From an uncultured Algibacter sp. (GTDB lineage: Bacteria > Bacteroidota > Bacteroidia > Flavobacteriales > Flavobacteriaceae): 64,000 nucleotides of DNA. A program made the position numbers and the translations under genes. Of the stretch, positions 27,148-35,587 are shown in pieces. The stretch is from positions 124,001 through 188,000 of the forward strand of contig NZ_CANLGU010000005.1 of assembly GCF_947490405.1 (NCBI RefSeq), read 5' to 3'. The notes under the pieces are model-generated. The model worked only from the letters and a program-made list of their open reading frames with translations. It searched no databases and was not told the origin of the DNA. Positions within the stretch are counted from its first letter, which is position 1. Every line of letters starts with the position of its first letter.

Positions 27148-28560
27148 ATGCGAATAGAACAAATATATACTGGATGTTTAGCTCAAGGCGCTTATTACAT
27201 TGAATCCAATGGTGAAGTTGCCATAATCGATCCATTACGTGAAACCCAACAATATGTTGACAAAGCAACTAAAGAAAATGCAAAAATTAAATATATTTTT
27301 GAAACACATTTTCATGCAGATTTTGTTTCTGGCCATATTGATTTAGCAAAAAAAACAGGAGCTACAATTGTTTTTGGTCCTGGAGCTAAAACTGAATATA
27401 ACATGCACGAAGCTAAAGATAATGAAGAATTTAAATTAGGTAATCTAACCATAAAGGTATTACATACTCCTGGTCATACTCTAGAATCCTCAACATTTTT
27501 ATTATTAGATAAAAATGGAAAAGAGCACGCTATTTTTTCTGGCGACACTTTATTTTTAGGTGACGTGGGAAGACCTGATTTGGCAATAAAATCTGATTTA
27601 ACTAAAGAGGATTTGGCAAGTATGTTGTTTGATTCACTTCGTAACAAAATCATGACACTTCCTGATGATGTTATTGTATATCCAGCACACGGGGCAGGTT
27701 CTGCCTGTGGTAAAAATTTAAGTAAAGAAACGATTGGTGTTTTAGGTGAACAAAAGAAAACAAACTATGCATTGAGAGCAGATATGACCAAAGAAGAGTT
27801 TGTTAAGGAAGTTTTAAATGGTATTGCTCCCCCTCCGCAATACTTTGCAAAAAATGCGATGATGAATAAAGTGGGTTATGATGCTTTTGAAGCGGTACTT
27901 AAAAAAGGAGATACACCGCTTAGTCCAGAAGACTTTGAAACTGTAGCAAATAATGAAGACGCTCTGGTTTTAGATGTTCGTACACAAAAAGAATTTGTTG
28001 AGGGGCATATTCCAAACTCAATTTTTATTGGTATTAATGGTGGTTTTGCACCTTGGGTTGGCGCTTTAATAACCGACTTAAAACAACCTATTTTATTAGT
28101 AACACCTGAAGGGCGAGAAGAAGAAACCGTTACGCGTTTATCTCGTGTTGGCTATGATAATACACTAGGCTACTTAAAGGGTGGTTTAGATGCGTGGAAA
28201 GACGCTGGAAAAGATATTGAAACTATTATATCGATTTCTGCTGAAGATTTTTCTAGTGATTACAAAAATAAAAGTGTTAAAGTACTTGATGTTAGAAAAG
28301 ATGGTGAATACCAATCTGAACATTTGGAAGGTAACCATGTACAACACTTTGCTCTAGATTATATTAATGATAACATGAATACCATTGATAAAGGCACTAC
28401 GTATTATGTGCATTGTGCTGGTGGTTATCGCTCTGTTATTGCTGCTTCTATACTTAAAGCACGGGGTTTTAATAAGTTAATAGATATTGCAGGTGGCTTT
28501 GGTGCTATTAAAAAAACAGATTTACCAACTACTGATTTTGTTTGTCCATCAACTTTATAA
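27148..28560 (+). CDS. Persulfide dioxygenase-rhodanese fusion (CstB-like)
   Basis: 470 residues. The N-terminal metallo-beta-lactamase domain (about 1-240) has THFHADFVSGH with His54, His56, Asp58 and His63, then HTPGHT and SGDTLFLGDVGRPDL, the ETHE1-type persulfide dioxygenase pattern. A first rhodanese domain (about 262-355) has no active-site Cys (VTPEGREEE occupies the loop). A second (about 370-465) has a catalytic loop CAGGYRS with Cys423. This three-part order matches CstB, which turns persulfides plus sulfite into thiosulfate. It has its own promoter with the operator shared with the transporter genes. Confidence 0.92.
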   Translation: MRIEQIYTGCLAQGAYYIESNGEVAIIDPLRETQQYVDKATKENAKIKYIFETHFHADFVSGHIDLAKKTGATIVFGPGAKTEYNMHEAKDNEEFKLGNLTIKVLHTPGHTLESSTFLLLDKNGKEHAIFSGDTLFLGDVGRPDLAIKSDLTKEDLASMLFDSLRNKIMTLPDDVIVYPAHGAGSACGKNLSKETIGVLGEQKKTNYALRADMTKEEFVKEVLNGIAPPPQYFAKNAMMNKVGYDAFEAVLKKGDTPLSPEDFETVANNEDALVLDVRTQKEFVEGHIPNSIFIGINGGFAPWVGALITDLKQPILLVTPEGREEETVTRLSRVGYDNTLGYLKGGLDAWKDAGKDIETIISISAEDFSSDYKNKSVKVLDVRKDGEYQSEHLEGNHVQHFALDYINDNMNTIDKGTTYYVHCAGGYRSVIAASILKARGFNKLIDIAGGFGAIKKTDLPTTDFVCPSTL

Positions 28561-28584
28561 ATAACAATAAAAACTATATACATT

Positions 28585-28803
28585 ATGAAAAAAAACATGG
28601 GATCTTTAGACAAAGGGATTAGAATAACTGTTGCTATTGCAATAGCATTATTATACTATTTTAATGTTATTTCTGGCACATTAGCATATGTATTAATGGC
28701 AGTGGCTATTATTTTTCTACTAACAAGTTTTATTAATTTTTGCCCTTTGTACACCATTTTAGGAATTAATTCATGTAAAATAAAAAATGCAAACAAGTCT
28801 TAA
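28585..28803 (+). CDS. DUF2892 (YgaP-like) small membrane protein
   Basis: 72 residues with two hydrophobic helices separated by a short turn, and a C-terminal part LTSFINFCPLYTILGINSC typical of DUF2892. This domain occurs fused to rhodaneses (YgaP) or near sulfur genes. The two Cys near its membrane exit could accept sulfane sulfur (inference). It follows the dioxygenase gene by 24 bp and overlaps the next gene by 17 bp. Confidence 0.82.
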   Translation: MKKNMGSLDKGIRITVAIAIALLYYFNVISGTLAYVLMAVAIIFLLTSFINFCPLYTILGINSCKIKNANKS

Positions 28804-29056
28804 AATACAAAATTTGAAATGTGGTGGATGCTCTAACACCATCATGAAAAAATTATCTGATATTAAAGACCTAAATGAATTAGAAGTGAGTCTTGACAAT
28901 GATACCGTTTCATTTTATTACGAAAACGAAAAAACACTAGCAGAAGTAAAAGAACTACTAAATAGTATAGGGTATCCTATTGCAGGTGATAAAAATGCAT
29001 TAACCACAAAAGCAAAATCTTTTGTGAGTTGTGCTATTGGAAGACTAAATAATTAA
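28787..29056 (+). CDS. Heavy-metal-associated (HMA) domain protein
   Basis: 89 residues with one ferredoxin-like HMA fold. The motif LKCGGCSNTI near 10-19 carries the CxxC of metal or persulfide binding, and the segment LLNSIGYPI is typical of the domain end. A further Cys lies near the C-terminus (FVSCAIG). It starts inside the DUF2892 gene, so the two are co-translated. In this operon it may be a copper chaperone or a sulfur-transfer protein. The last 4 bp overlap the convergent clpS. Confidence 0.82.
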   Translation: MQTSLKIQNLKCGGCSNTIMKKLSDIKDLNELEVSLDNDTVSFYYENEKTLAEVKELLNSIGYPIAGDKNALTTKAKSFVSCAIGRLNN

Positions 29057-29328
29057 ATAATTTCGGCACTTAAACCTGCTTCTAAAAGGATAGAGCAACG
29101 TGGTTTTAAATCATCATACAAACCTGTTTTTACAGTACATTTTCCTTTGTAGTGAACTAGAATAGCGCATTGCTCTGCTTGTTCTGCTGTATGCTCGCAG
29201 GCATGAATTAGCGTTTCAATAACGTGATCAAACGTATTAACATCGTCATTATGTAATACAATTTCATTTTGAGTAACTGTTGCTTCTTTTAGCAATAATT
29301 CCTCTGAAGTTTTTTCTTTTGTACTCAT
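29053..29328 (-). CDS. clpS: ATP-dependent Clp protease adaptor ClpS
   Basis: 91 residues. The core VLHNDDVNTFDHVIETL, the central helix ACEHTAEQAEQCAILVH and the strand GKCTVKTG are the ClpS signature: the HNDD segment binds N-terminal destabilising residues and delivers N-degron substrates to ClpAP. An ~18-residue flexible N-terminal extension precedes the core. It is followed by nothing on its strand. Upstream, prmA ends 30 bp away and the two are probably co-transcribed. Confidence 0.92.
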   Translation of the reverse strand: MSTKEKTSEELLLKEATVTQNEIVLHNDDVNTFDHVIETLIHACEHTAEQAEQCAILVHYKGKCTVKTGLYDDLKPRCSILLEAGLSAEII

Positions 29329-29358
29329 AGCTAATAATCTTGGGGATTAATTATAGTA

Positions 29359-30195
29359 CTAATTTAAAAATTTTAACGATACCCAATTGTTTCTTTGTAA
29401 TTTTTCTGCAAATTTTAACAAATGCTTTTCACACTCAGATTGTATCATAGGTATATCTTCAGCATAAAATCCACTTAAAAATAACATCCCATTTTTATTT
29501 AAACAGGATATATAAGTTCCCATATCTTGCATTAAAATATTACGGTTTATGTTGGCAATAATTATATCATATTTGTTTTCACCTAAAACAGATGCATCGC
29601 CTTCTATAACGGTAATGTGTTTACAATTATTTCGTTCTACATTTTCAAGACTATTTAGGTAACACCAGTTATCATAGTCTATAGCATCAATAGGTTTTGC
29701 TCCTTTGAGTTCTGCAAGAATTGCTAAAACTCCAGTACCGCAACCCATATCAAGGACCGATTTATCTTTAAAATCGTTTTTTAGAATATGCTGAATCATC
29801 ATGTGTGTAGTTTCATGATGCCCCGTGCCAAAACTCATTTTAGGTTCTATAACAATATCGTATTGAGTATTGAAAGATTCGTGAAATGGAGCACGAACTG
29901 CACAAACCTCATCAACTACTATGGGGTTAAAATTCTTTTCCCACTCTGCATTCCAGTTGGTTTGCTCAATCTCCTCAAACGTAAAAGATATTTCAAACTC
30001 ATCTGAAATTAATATTTGAATATCCTCTAAAATATCTTCCTTCCAGTCTTCTTTTTGGATATATGCAGTAACACCTTCTTCAGTTTCTACGAAACTTTCA
30101 AAACCTGCATAACCTAATTCGGCAATAAGAATTTCTACGGCTGGTTGTAGAGGTTGTACTTTGAAGTAATACCCTATATAGATAGTATTGGACAT
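29359..30195 (-). CDS. prmA: Ribosomal protein L11 methyltransferase
   Basis: 278 residues. The N-terminal substrate-recognition domain (about 1-100) is followed by a class I methyltransferase fold with SAM motif VLDMGCGTGVLAILA near 145-158. The preceding FGTGHHETT is characteristic of PrmA, and the motif ANINRNIL is near 214-221. It methylates L11. Lies between tpiA and clpS in the same direction, with a dispersed repeat in the gap to tpiA. Confidence 0.93.
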   Translation of the reverse strand: MSNTIYIGYYFKVQPLQPAVEILIAELGYAGFESFVETEEGVTAYIQKEDWKEDILEDIQILISDEFEISFTFEEIEQTNWNAEWEKNFNPIVVDEVCAVRAPFHESFNTQYDIVIEPKMSFGTGHHETTHMMIQHILKNDFKDKSVLDMGCGTGVLAILAELKGAKPIDAIDYDNWCYLNSLENVERNNCKHITVIEGDASVLGENKYDIIIANINRNILMQDMGTYISCLNKNGMLFLSGFYAEDIPMIQSECEKHLLKFAEKLQRNNWVSLKFLN

Positions 30196-30225
30196 GGTAC
30201 GCGTATTATGTTTGCGGGTTTGCCC

Positions 30226-30322
30226 GCGTTAGCGATTGCAGTGGAAAGCCCACAGTGAGGAACGAACGAGGACTTGTAACGTAAAGCGCGACCCCGACTT
30301 TTCATCGGGGTAACGCCCAAAT
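30226..30322 (+). repeat. Dispersed GCGTTA/TAACGC element, copy c
   Basis: Starts GCGTTAGCGATTGCAGTGGAAAGCC and ends GGGGTAACGCCCAAAT (positions 30306-30322). The interior matches copies b and f (CCCACAG, GAGGACTTGTAACG), and a small CCCCGA-type hairpin sits near the 3' end. A further hairpin GCGGG-TTTG-CCCGC lies immediately 5'. The element separates tpiA from prmA. Confidence 0.75.
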
Positions 30323-30332
30323 TTTTATTTAT

Positions 30333-31082
30333 TTAAAATGCGTTTACAATAGCAAAGAAATCTTCTGCTTTCAATGAAGCGCCTCCAATTAAGCCACCGT
30401 CAACATCTGGTTTAGAGAAAATCTCTTCGGCATTGGCAGGTTTTACACTTCCACCGTAAAGAATAGACACGGTTTCTGCGATATCGTTTCCGTATTTATC
30501 AGCCAAAGTTTTTCTAATAAATGCATGCATGTCTTGAGCTTGCTCTGGACTTGCTGTTTCGCCAGTACCAATAGCCCAAACAGGCTCGTAAGCCAATACG
30601 ATGTTTTGGAAAGCCGCAGCACCCAAGTGGAATAAAGCATTTTTGATTTGATTGCCTACAATGGTTTCTTCGTTTCCTGCTTTTCTATCGGCTAATTCTT
30701 CACCAAAACAGAAAATAACACGCATCCCTTTTGCAAGTGCCGCATCAACTTTTTTTGCTAATAACTCATCGGTTTCATTGAAATACTCACGACGCTCACT
30801 ATGCCCAAGAATAACCGTGTTTACTCCTATGCTTTTTAACATACTTGCACTAACTTCTCCTGTATATGCTCCATTTTCAGCAAAATGCATGTTTTGTGCA
30901 ATAACTTCAATACTAGATTGCTTTAACGCATTGTTTGCTGCCCATAAGTTAGTTGATGTAGGCGCAATCATAACTTCTGCATCGGTAGTTTTAGCTTGGT
31001 TTTTTAAAGCCGTAATTAGTGATTCAGTTTGTGCTAAATCGTTATTCATCTTCCAGTTTCCGGCTACAATTTGTTTTCTCAT
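30333..31082 (-). CDS. tpiA: Triose-phosphate isomerase
   Basis: 249 residues, the normal TIM length. Catalytic residues are visible in order: Asn/Lys of GNWKMN (8-13), His of ILGHSERR near 94, and Glu of AYEPVWAIGTG near 165. The phosphate-gripping segments YGGSVKP and GGLIGGASL are present. Interconverts dihydroxyacetone phosphate and glyceraldehyde 3-phosphate in glycolysis and gluconeogenesis. Preceded by the TlpA-like gene 37 bp away on the same strand. Confidence 0.96.
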   Translation of the reverse strand: MRKQIVAGNWKMNNDLAQTESLITALKNQAKTTDAEVMIAPTSTNLWAANNALKQSSIEVIAQNMHFAENGAYTGEVSASMLKSIGVNTVILGHSERREYFNETDELLAKKVDAALAKGMRVIFCFGEELADRKAGNEETIVGNQIKNALFHLGAAAFQNIVLAYEPVWAIGTGETASPEQAQDMHAFIRKTLADKYGNDIAETVSILYGGSVKPANAEEIFSKPDVDGGLIGGASLKAEDFFAIVNAF

Positions 31083-31119
31083 TTTTGTTACCCTAATAGC
31101 TAAGGGATTTTATTAGTTA

Positions 31120-31605
31120 TTATAAATTTTGTTTTATGTTACTATCATCAGCTTTAATAGCCTTAAATAATTTAATGGTTCCATTTTTATTAACTACCAT
31201 GTACCTTGGTATCCAATCTAAATCTACAAATTCCCCAAAAGGACCATTCCAACCAGATGCCATAAAGTAATGTTCGCCTTGAACTTTATATTTTTTTATT
31301 CCTCGTTTCCAAGCGCCTTGAGTTTTATCTAGTGATAGAAAAACATAGGCTGCTTCTGGATAATTCTTTTGTAAAACTTTTACCTTAGGCATGCCTTTAA
31401 TACAATCACCACACCATGATGCCCAAATATCTATAACTAAAGTCTCTTTTTCTTGATTATCTAGTATACTTTGAAATGTAATAGAGTTACCTTCTAAATC
31501 TATAAAAGTATCGTTTAGAGCTTCTTCTGAAAATTGAGTTGGTACTTGGGAGTTACAGCTAGTAATGGTTATAAGTAGAGCTAGGAGATAATATATTTTT
31601 TTCAT
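31120..31605 (-). CDS. TlpA-like thioredoxin-fold lipoprotein
   Basis: 161 residues. The N-terminal signal MKKIYYLLALLITITSC ends in a lipobox with Cys17, so the protein should be a lipid-anchored envelope protein. A redoxin domain with WASWCGDC (Cys65-Cys68) follows, with downstream segments VFLSLDK and DLDWIPRYMVVNKNG (cis-Pro region) typical of TlpA/ResA. Likely a periplasmic disulfide reductase. The partner is unknown. The neighbouring DoxX-like protein often accompanies such proteins in Bacteroidota. Confidence 0.87.
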   Translation of the reverse strand: MKKIYYLLALLITITSCNSQVPTQFSEEALNDTFIDLEGNSITFQSILDNQEKETLVIDIWASWCGDCIKGMPKVKVLQKNYPEAAYVFLSLDKTQGAWKRGIKKYKVQGEHYFMASGWNGPFGEFVDLDWIPRYMVVNKNGTIKLFKAIKADDSNIKQNL

Positions 31606-31640
31606 TCTATATTCTGTTGAATTCTTATTCCCAAATCAAA

Positions 31641-32717
31641 CTATTCTAACTTGACCTTTGGGTCTAACCAAACATAAATTAAGTCTACAAAAATATTGAT
31701 AATTATGAACATTACCGCGATAATTAACACCGAACCCATAATTACTGGCAAATCTAGAGTATTTAGAGCGTTTACTATTTCTTTTCCTAGTCCGTTCCAC
31801 CCAAAAATATACTCTACAAATACCGCTCCTGCCAACATCGAAGCAAACCAACCTGAAATAGCCGTTACAACAGGGTTTAATGCGTTTTTAACTGCGTGTT
31901 TTTTGATGATTTGAAATTCGCTTAAGCCTTTAGCTCTGGCAGTACGTATATAATCTTGATTAAAAACTTCTAGTAATGAATTACGCATTAATTGAATAAC
32001 CACTGCTAAGGGGCGAATTCCTAAAACTATAGCTGGTAATATTAAATTCTTCCATTTAATATGCATGGCTTCTCCAAAATCATCAAGTTCATAAAGGCTG
32101 CCTGTCATTTCTAAATTGGTGTATTCATGCAAGATGTAACCAAAAAACCAAGCAAATAAAATGGCACTAAAAAATGATGGAATACTCATGCCAAATGTAC
32201 TTAGAACTTGAATGGTTTTATCGAGCCACTTATCTTTGTAAAGTGCAGAAACAATGCCTAAAAGAATACCTAAAACCATAGCAATTACAATAGCTGAAAC
32301 TGCCAAAACAAATGTATTGGGTAAGGTTTCAGCAAGCACCTCACTAACGCGTTTTCCTTGTTTAGCAAACGATTCTCTTAAATAAGGTTTTTTAATTACT
32401 GTTGTGGTATTCCCTAGAGATAACAATTTGGTTGCACTATACTTCCCTGGTTTTAAAAATGTATAATCTTCTGAGTTTTGTGAATGAAACGAAATTGGAG
32501 ATAAATCATTTAAATAGTACAAATACTGTGTAGAAATAGGTTTATCAAATCCGTATTTTTTTTTGACAATAGCTAATTGTTCACTATCCTCATTTTGTCC
32601 CATCATCATTTGGGCAGGATCTCCTGGAAGCACACTAAATAAAAAGAAAATAACCGTTACTACCCCAAATAATGTGAGTAGTGCGTAGAAGGTTTTATTT
32701 AGGAAGTAGTTTATCAG
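31641..32717 (-). CDS. OppB/DppB-like ABC permease, apparent CTG start
   Basis: BPD_transp_1 permease of the peptide/nickel type, with the coupling loop region RTARAKGLSEFQIIKKHAVKNAL and six helices. The first ATG/GTG/TTG in frame is GTG 32633, which would remove the first helix. Codons upstream of it still encode a good N-terminus (INYFLNKTFYALLTLFGVV) that runs into an in-frame TAA at 32721-32723. The start must be CTG 32717 or ATA 32714, unless the start codon has mutated. From CTG the protein has 358 residues. The segment after the first helix carries the flavobacterial insert LSPISFHSQNSEDY. No ATPase or binding protein is nearby. Confidence 0.8.
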   Translation of the reverse strand: MINYFLNKTFYALLTLFGVVTVIFFLFSVLPGDPAQMMMGQNEDSEQLAIVKKKYGFDKPISTQYLYYLNDLSPISFHSQNSEDYTFLKPGKYSATKLLSLGNTTTVIKKPYLRESFAKQGKRVSEVLAETLPNTFVLAVSAIVIAMVLGILLGIVSALYKDKWLDKTIQVLSTFGMSIPSFFSAILFAWFFGYILHEYTNLEMTGSLYELDDFGEAMHIKWKNLILPAIVLGIRPLAVVIQLMRNSLLEVFNQDYIRTARAKGLSEFQIIKKHAVKNALNPVVTAISGWFASMLAGAVFVEYIFGWNGLGKEIVNALNTLDLPVIMGSVLIIAVMFIIINIFVDLIYVWLDPKVKLE

Positions 32718-32735
32718 TGGTTAGTGGTTAGAAAA

Positions 32736-34046
32736 TTATTCATCTTTAAGTTTAACCTCAATGACTGAAGTATAAAATGTACTGTTTTGAGTATTTAGCT
32801 CTTTTAATTGAATTGAATCTTTTATAACATTAACACTCTCAATTTTGGCAGACTCAATCATTTCAACGTCCTCTTTTGTTGAAATTTCTCCATTAATGAA
32901 ATACGCTATAATTTCTTCCGCCTTCTTTGGCTCAGGTTTTCTTTCAACTTTTGGTAATTTCAAATCTTCAATATCATTCCAATGCACTTTTTGCTTCACG
33001 GTAGCTTTATCTAACTCAATAATTCCTGGGTTTGACCGCACTACAGTTTTAAGAGCTTTTTCATCACACAAATACCACTCTAAGTCTAAATTATAAGCTT
33101 CATTTATACGCTTTTTAGCATCTGCTCCAGAAGCTGTTAAACCTATAATTTGATAGTTGTTTTTTCTAGCTGTATCTTGTAATGCTTTTAATTTTAGTGC
33201 ACCATCTCTTTCAATTTTCTCTAAGCTATAAGATACTACTACAACTAAATTGTCTTGTTCTAAAAAGTGTGTTGTTAAGTCTTCATTGTCACTTTCAATC
33301 GAAAAATCTACTACAGGAGGTGTATAACCTTCTTGTATCACTTTGGTTTCAACTCCAATAAAATCGCCTTCCACTGATGGGTAAGAGCCACTTGTTTTAA
33401 AAACCTTTTCCTCTCCATTAACATTAAATTTCCAACTGTATTCTTGAATGGGCTTGGGAGCATCCTCTGGAACAGTCATTCCCTCTTGAATATTCTTTCC
33501 AATAGCATAAGCTCTAAAATCTATAGTTGGTAGATGCATCAATACATGATATCCAAACCATAAACTCACAATAAACCCAAGTAATGCTAATACCGTTGTT
33601 GGTAATTTTCCAAAAACAGGTTTAATATGTTTTACTCCAAAGAATAAAATTAATATCAACACTAATAGTGCAACATCTTTCCAAAAAGTTTCCCAAGGTT
33701 TTAATTTTATAAAATCACCAAAACAACCACAATCTTTCACCTTTTCAAAATAAGCTGCATAAAAGGTTAAAAACGTAAAGAATACTATCATTAATAATAA
33801 ACTCCAAACCGTAAATTTAGGTTTATACCCAATGAGTAAAAACACCCCAAGAACCACTTCAAAAACAACAACAAAAACTGAAATCAGTAAAGCATAAGGT
33901 TCTAAAAAAGGAATATTTAACACATCTGGACTAAAGTATTCTTGCAGTTTATACGAAAAACCCAGAGGGTCATTCAATTTTATAAACCCTGAGAAGATAA
34001 AAAGTAACCCTACTAACCCTCTTGAAATATTAACTAATGTTTTCAT
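32736..34046 (-). CDS. DoxX-like (BT_3928-type) membrane protein
   Basis: 436 residues. The N-terminal ~170 residues form a DoxX-like domain with helices near 8-24, 52-74, 80-100 and 122-142, and a CGCFGDF motif near 106-112 that may be redox active. A short periplasmic linker and a thioredoxin-like C-terminal domain without CxxC follow. This fusion is widespread in Bacteroidota and usually lies near tpiA, folP and DUF1599 genes, as here. Possible role in envelope redox or respiration-linked electron supply (inference). Confidence 0.85.
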   Translation of the reverse strand: MKTLVNISRGLVGLLFIFSGFIKLNDPLGFSYKLQEYFSPDVLNIPFLEPYALLISVFVVVFEVVLGVFLLIGYKPKFTVWSLLLMIVFFTFLTFYAAYFEKVKDCGCFGDFIKLKPWETFWKDVALLVLILILFFGVKHIKPVFGKLPTTVLALLGFIVSLWFGYHVLMHLPTIDFRAYAIGKNIQEGMTVPEDAPKPIQEYSWKFNVNGEEKVFKTSGSYPSVEGDFIGVETKVIQEGYTPPVVDFSIESDNEDLTTHFLEQDNLVVVVSYSLEKIERDGALKLKALQDTARKNNYQIIGLTASGADAKKRINEAYNLDLEWYLCDEKALKTVVRSNPGIIELDKATVKQKVHWNDIEDLKLPKVERKPEPKKAEEIIAYFINGEISTKEDVEMIESAKIESVNVIKDSIQLKELNTQNSTFYTSVIEVKLKDE

Positions 34047-34062
34047 TTTTGATTTATTATTC

Positions 34063-34092
34063 AGACCTTTCGACTGCGCTCAAGGTGACATT
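34063..34092. repeat. Short TTTCGACTGCGCTCAAGG palindromic repeat
   Basis: Sequence of the CTTTCGACTGCGCTCAAGGTGACA type, a short dispersed repeat that I recall as very common between genes of Flavobacteriaceae. A sister in opposite orientation lies inside the gene at 63574. Confidence 0.6.
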
Positions 34093-34097
34093 CAAAT

Positions 34098-34637
34098 TTA
34101 CTTTTCCGATAAGTGAATCATAGCGAAAATTGCATAATTTATCATATCTTGATAATTTGCATCAATACCCTCGCTTACCAATGTTTTACCTTGATTATCT
34201 TCAATTTGTTTTACTCGAAGTAACTTTTGTAAAATTAAATCAGTTAAACTGCTTACTCTCATATCTCGCCATGCTTCACCATAATCATGGTTTTTATCTT
34301 GCATAAGCTGTTTGGTAATCGCAACTTTTTCTTCGTATAAGTTGGTAGCCTCCTCAGTAGACATATCTGGTTGCTCAACAACACCTTTTTCTAACTGAAC
34401 TAAAGCCATAATACAGTAATTAATAATACCAATAAACTCACTTTCTTGACCTTCATCAACCTTCTGAACAGCATTTTGTTGCAAACCTCTGATACGCTGT
34501 GCTTTTATAAAAATTTGATCTGTTAATGATGGTAATCTTAAAATTCGCCATGCACTTCCGTAATCACTCATTTTCTTAATAAATAAACTTTTACAGGTAT
34601 CTATTACCGCATCGTATTGTTTTGAAGTATCTTGCAT
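34098..34637 (-). CDS. DUF1599 protein
   Basis: 179 residues with two tandem copies of the ~60-residue DUF1599 unit. Each unit has KxxDYG followed by WRxxRxxSLTD and a QRI/KLLRVKQIE helix (KMSDYGSAWRILRLPSLTDQ near 18-37, KNHDYGEAWRDMRVSSLTDL near 116-135). The family is proposed to act in nucleotide modification, but no reaction is established. The tandem doubling and D-Y-G/W-R conservation suggest a fold with two related sites. Confidence 0.87.
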   Translation of the reverse strand: MQDTSKQYDAVIDTCKSLFIKKMSDYGSAWRILRLPSLTDQIFIKAQRIRGLQQNAVQKVDEGQESEFIGIINYCIMALVQLEKGVVEQPDMSTEEATNLYEEKVAITKQLMQDKNHDYGEAWRDMRVSSLTDLILQKLLRVKQIEDNQGKTLVSEGIDANYQDMINYAIFAMIHLSEK

Positions 34638-34676
34638 CTATAAATTCTATTTTGCGTAAATTTCGCATAAATAATT

Positions 34677-34714
34677 AAAACCTTCAAGGTTTATGGTTTA
34701 AAGTTTTAAACCAT
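34677..34714. promoter_or_regulatory. Adjacent palindromes between divergent DUF1599 and folP genes
   Basis: AAACCTT-C-AAGGTTT (34678-34692) is followed at once by ATGGTTTAAA-GT-TTTAAACCAT (34693-34714). Both lie in the shared ~100-bp promoter region of two divergent genes. They could be operators, or remnants of dispersed palindromes. Confidence 0.45.
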
Positions 34715-34741
34715 GTACCAACACCTTACAAAACAGTATAA

Positions 34742-35566
34742 ATGACTATTAATTGCAAAGGCAAACTTATAGATTTATCATCGCCAAAAGTCATGGGTAT
34801 ATTAAACATCACCCCAGACTCTTTTTATGATGGTGGCACTCACAAAAACGAGAAAGCAATTTTAAATCATGTGGAGCAAATGCTTAATGAAGGTGTTACT
34901 TTTATTGATGTAGGCGCCTACAGCTCTAGACCAAATGCCGACCATGTTAGTGAAGATGAAGAATTAAAACGCATCATTCCTATTGTTAATTTAATTCTAA
35001 AAACGTTCCCTAAAACTTTACTTTCTATTGACACCTTTAGAAGTGAAGTTGCTAAACAATGTATTGAAGCAGGAGCTTGCTTAATTAATGATATCTCTGC
35101 AGGTTTATTGGATAAAAACATGTTACAGACTATTGCTCAATTACGCGTACCTTACATTATGATGCATATGAAAGGTACGCCACAAACGATGCAAACCTTA
35201 ACGGATTATGATGATTTAGTTAAAGATATTTTATTTTATTTTTCTGAAAGAATTGAAGCCGCAAGAACTTTAGGAATTATAGATATCATTATAGATCCTG
35301 GTTTTGGTTTTGCAAAAACTTTAAAACAGAATTTTGAATTGCTAAACAAGTTAGAATTATTCAAAATTATTGAAAAACCGCTACTCGCAGGTGTTTCCAG
35401 AAAATCTATGATTTATAAAACTTTAGAGTCTTCAGCTCAAGAAGCACTCAACGGAACATCCGTTTTAAATACCATAGCGCTACAAAAAGGCGCTTCTATT
35501 TTAAGAGTTCATGATGTAAAAGAAGCTATGGAATGCATCAAACTTATTGAATCACTGAACTCTTAA
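34742..35566 (+). CDS. folP: Dihydropteroate synthase
   Basis: 274 residues with the full DHPS barrel motifs: VMGILNITPDSFYDGG near 18-33, DVGAYSSRP near 58-66, SIDTFRSEVA, LINDISAG, MMHMKGTPQTM, IIDPGFGFAKTLKQN near 181-195 and GVSRKSMI near 216-223. Joins p-aminobenzoate to dihydropterin pyrophosphate in folate synthesis. Divergent from the DUF1599 gene and followed by a lipoprotein gene and cdaA on the same strand. Confidence 0.96.
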   Translation: MTINCKGKLIDLSSPKVMGILNITPDSFYDGGTHKNEKAILNHVEQMLNEGVTFIDVGAYSSRPNADHVSEDEELKRIIPIVNLILKTFPKTLLSIDTFRSEVAKQCIEAGACLINDISAGLLDKNMLQTIAQLRVPYIMMHMKGTPQTMQTLTDYDDLVKDILFYFSERIEAARTLGIIDIIIDPGFGFAKTLKQNFELLNKLELFKIIEKPLLAGVSRKSMIYKTLESSAQEALNGTSVLNTIALQKGASILRVHDVKEAMECIKLIESLNS

Positions 35567-35587
35567 ATTGTTTATTCGTCACTGATT

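Noticed and set aside
31636-31851. Small ORF at the 3' end of the permease gene
   Set aside because: It lies in another frame of the same strand, is entirely within the permease gene and shows no coding features.
32631-32633. GTG 32633 as the start of the OppB-like permease
   Set aside because: It would remove the conserved first membrane helix that is still encoded upstream.
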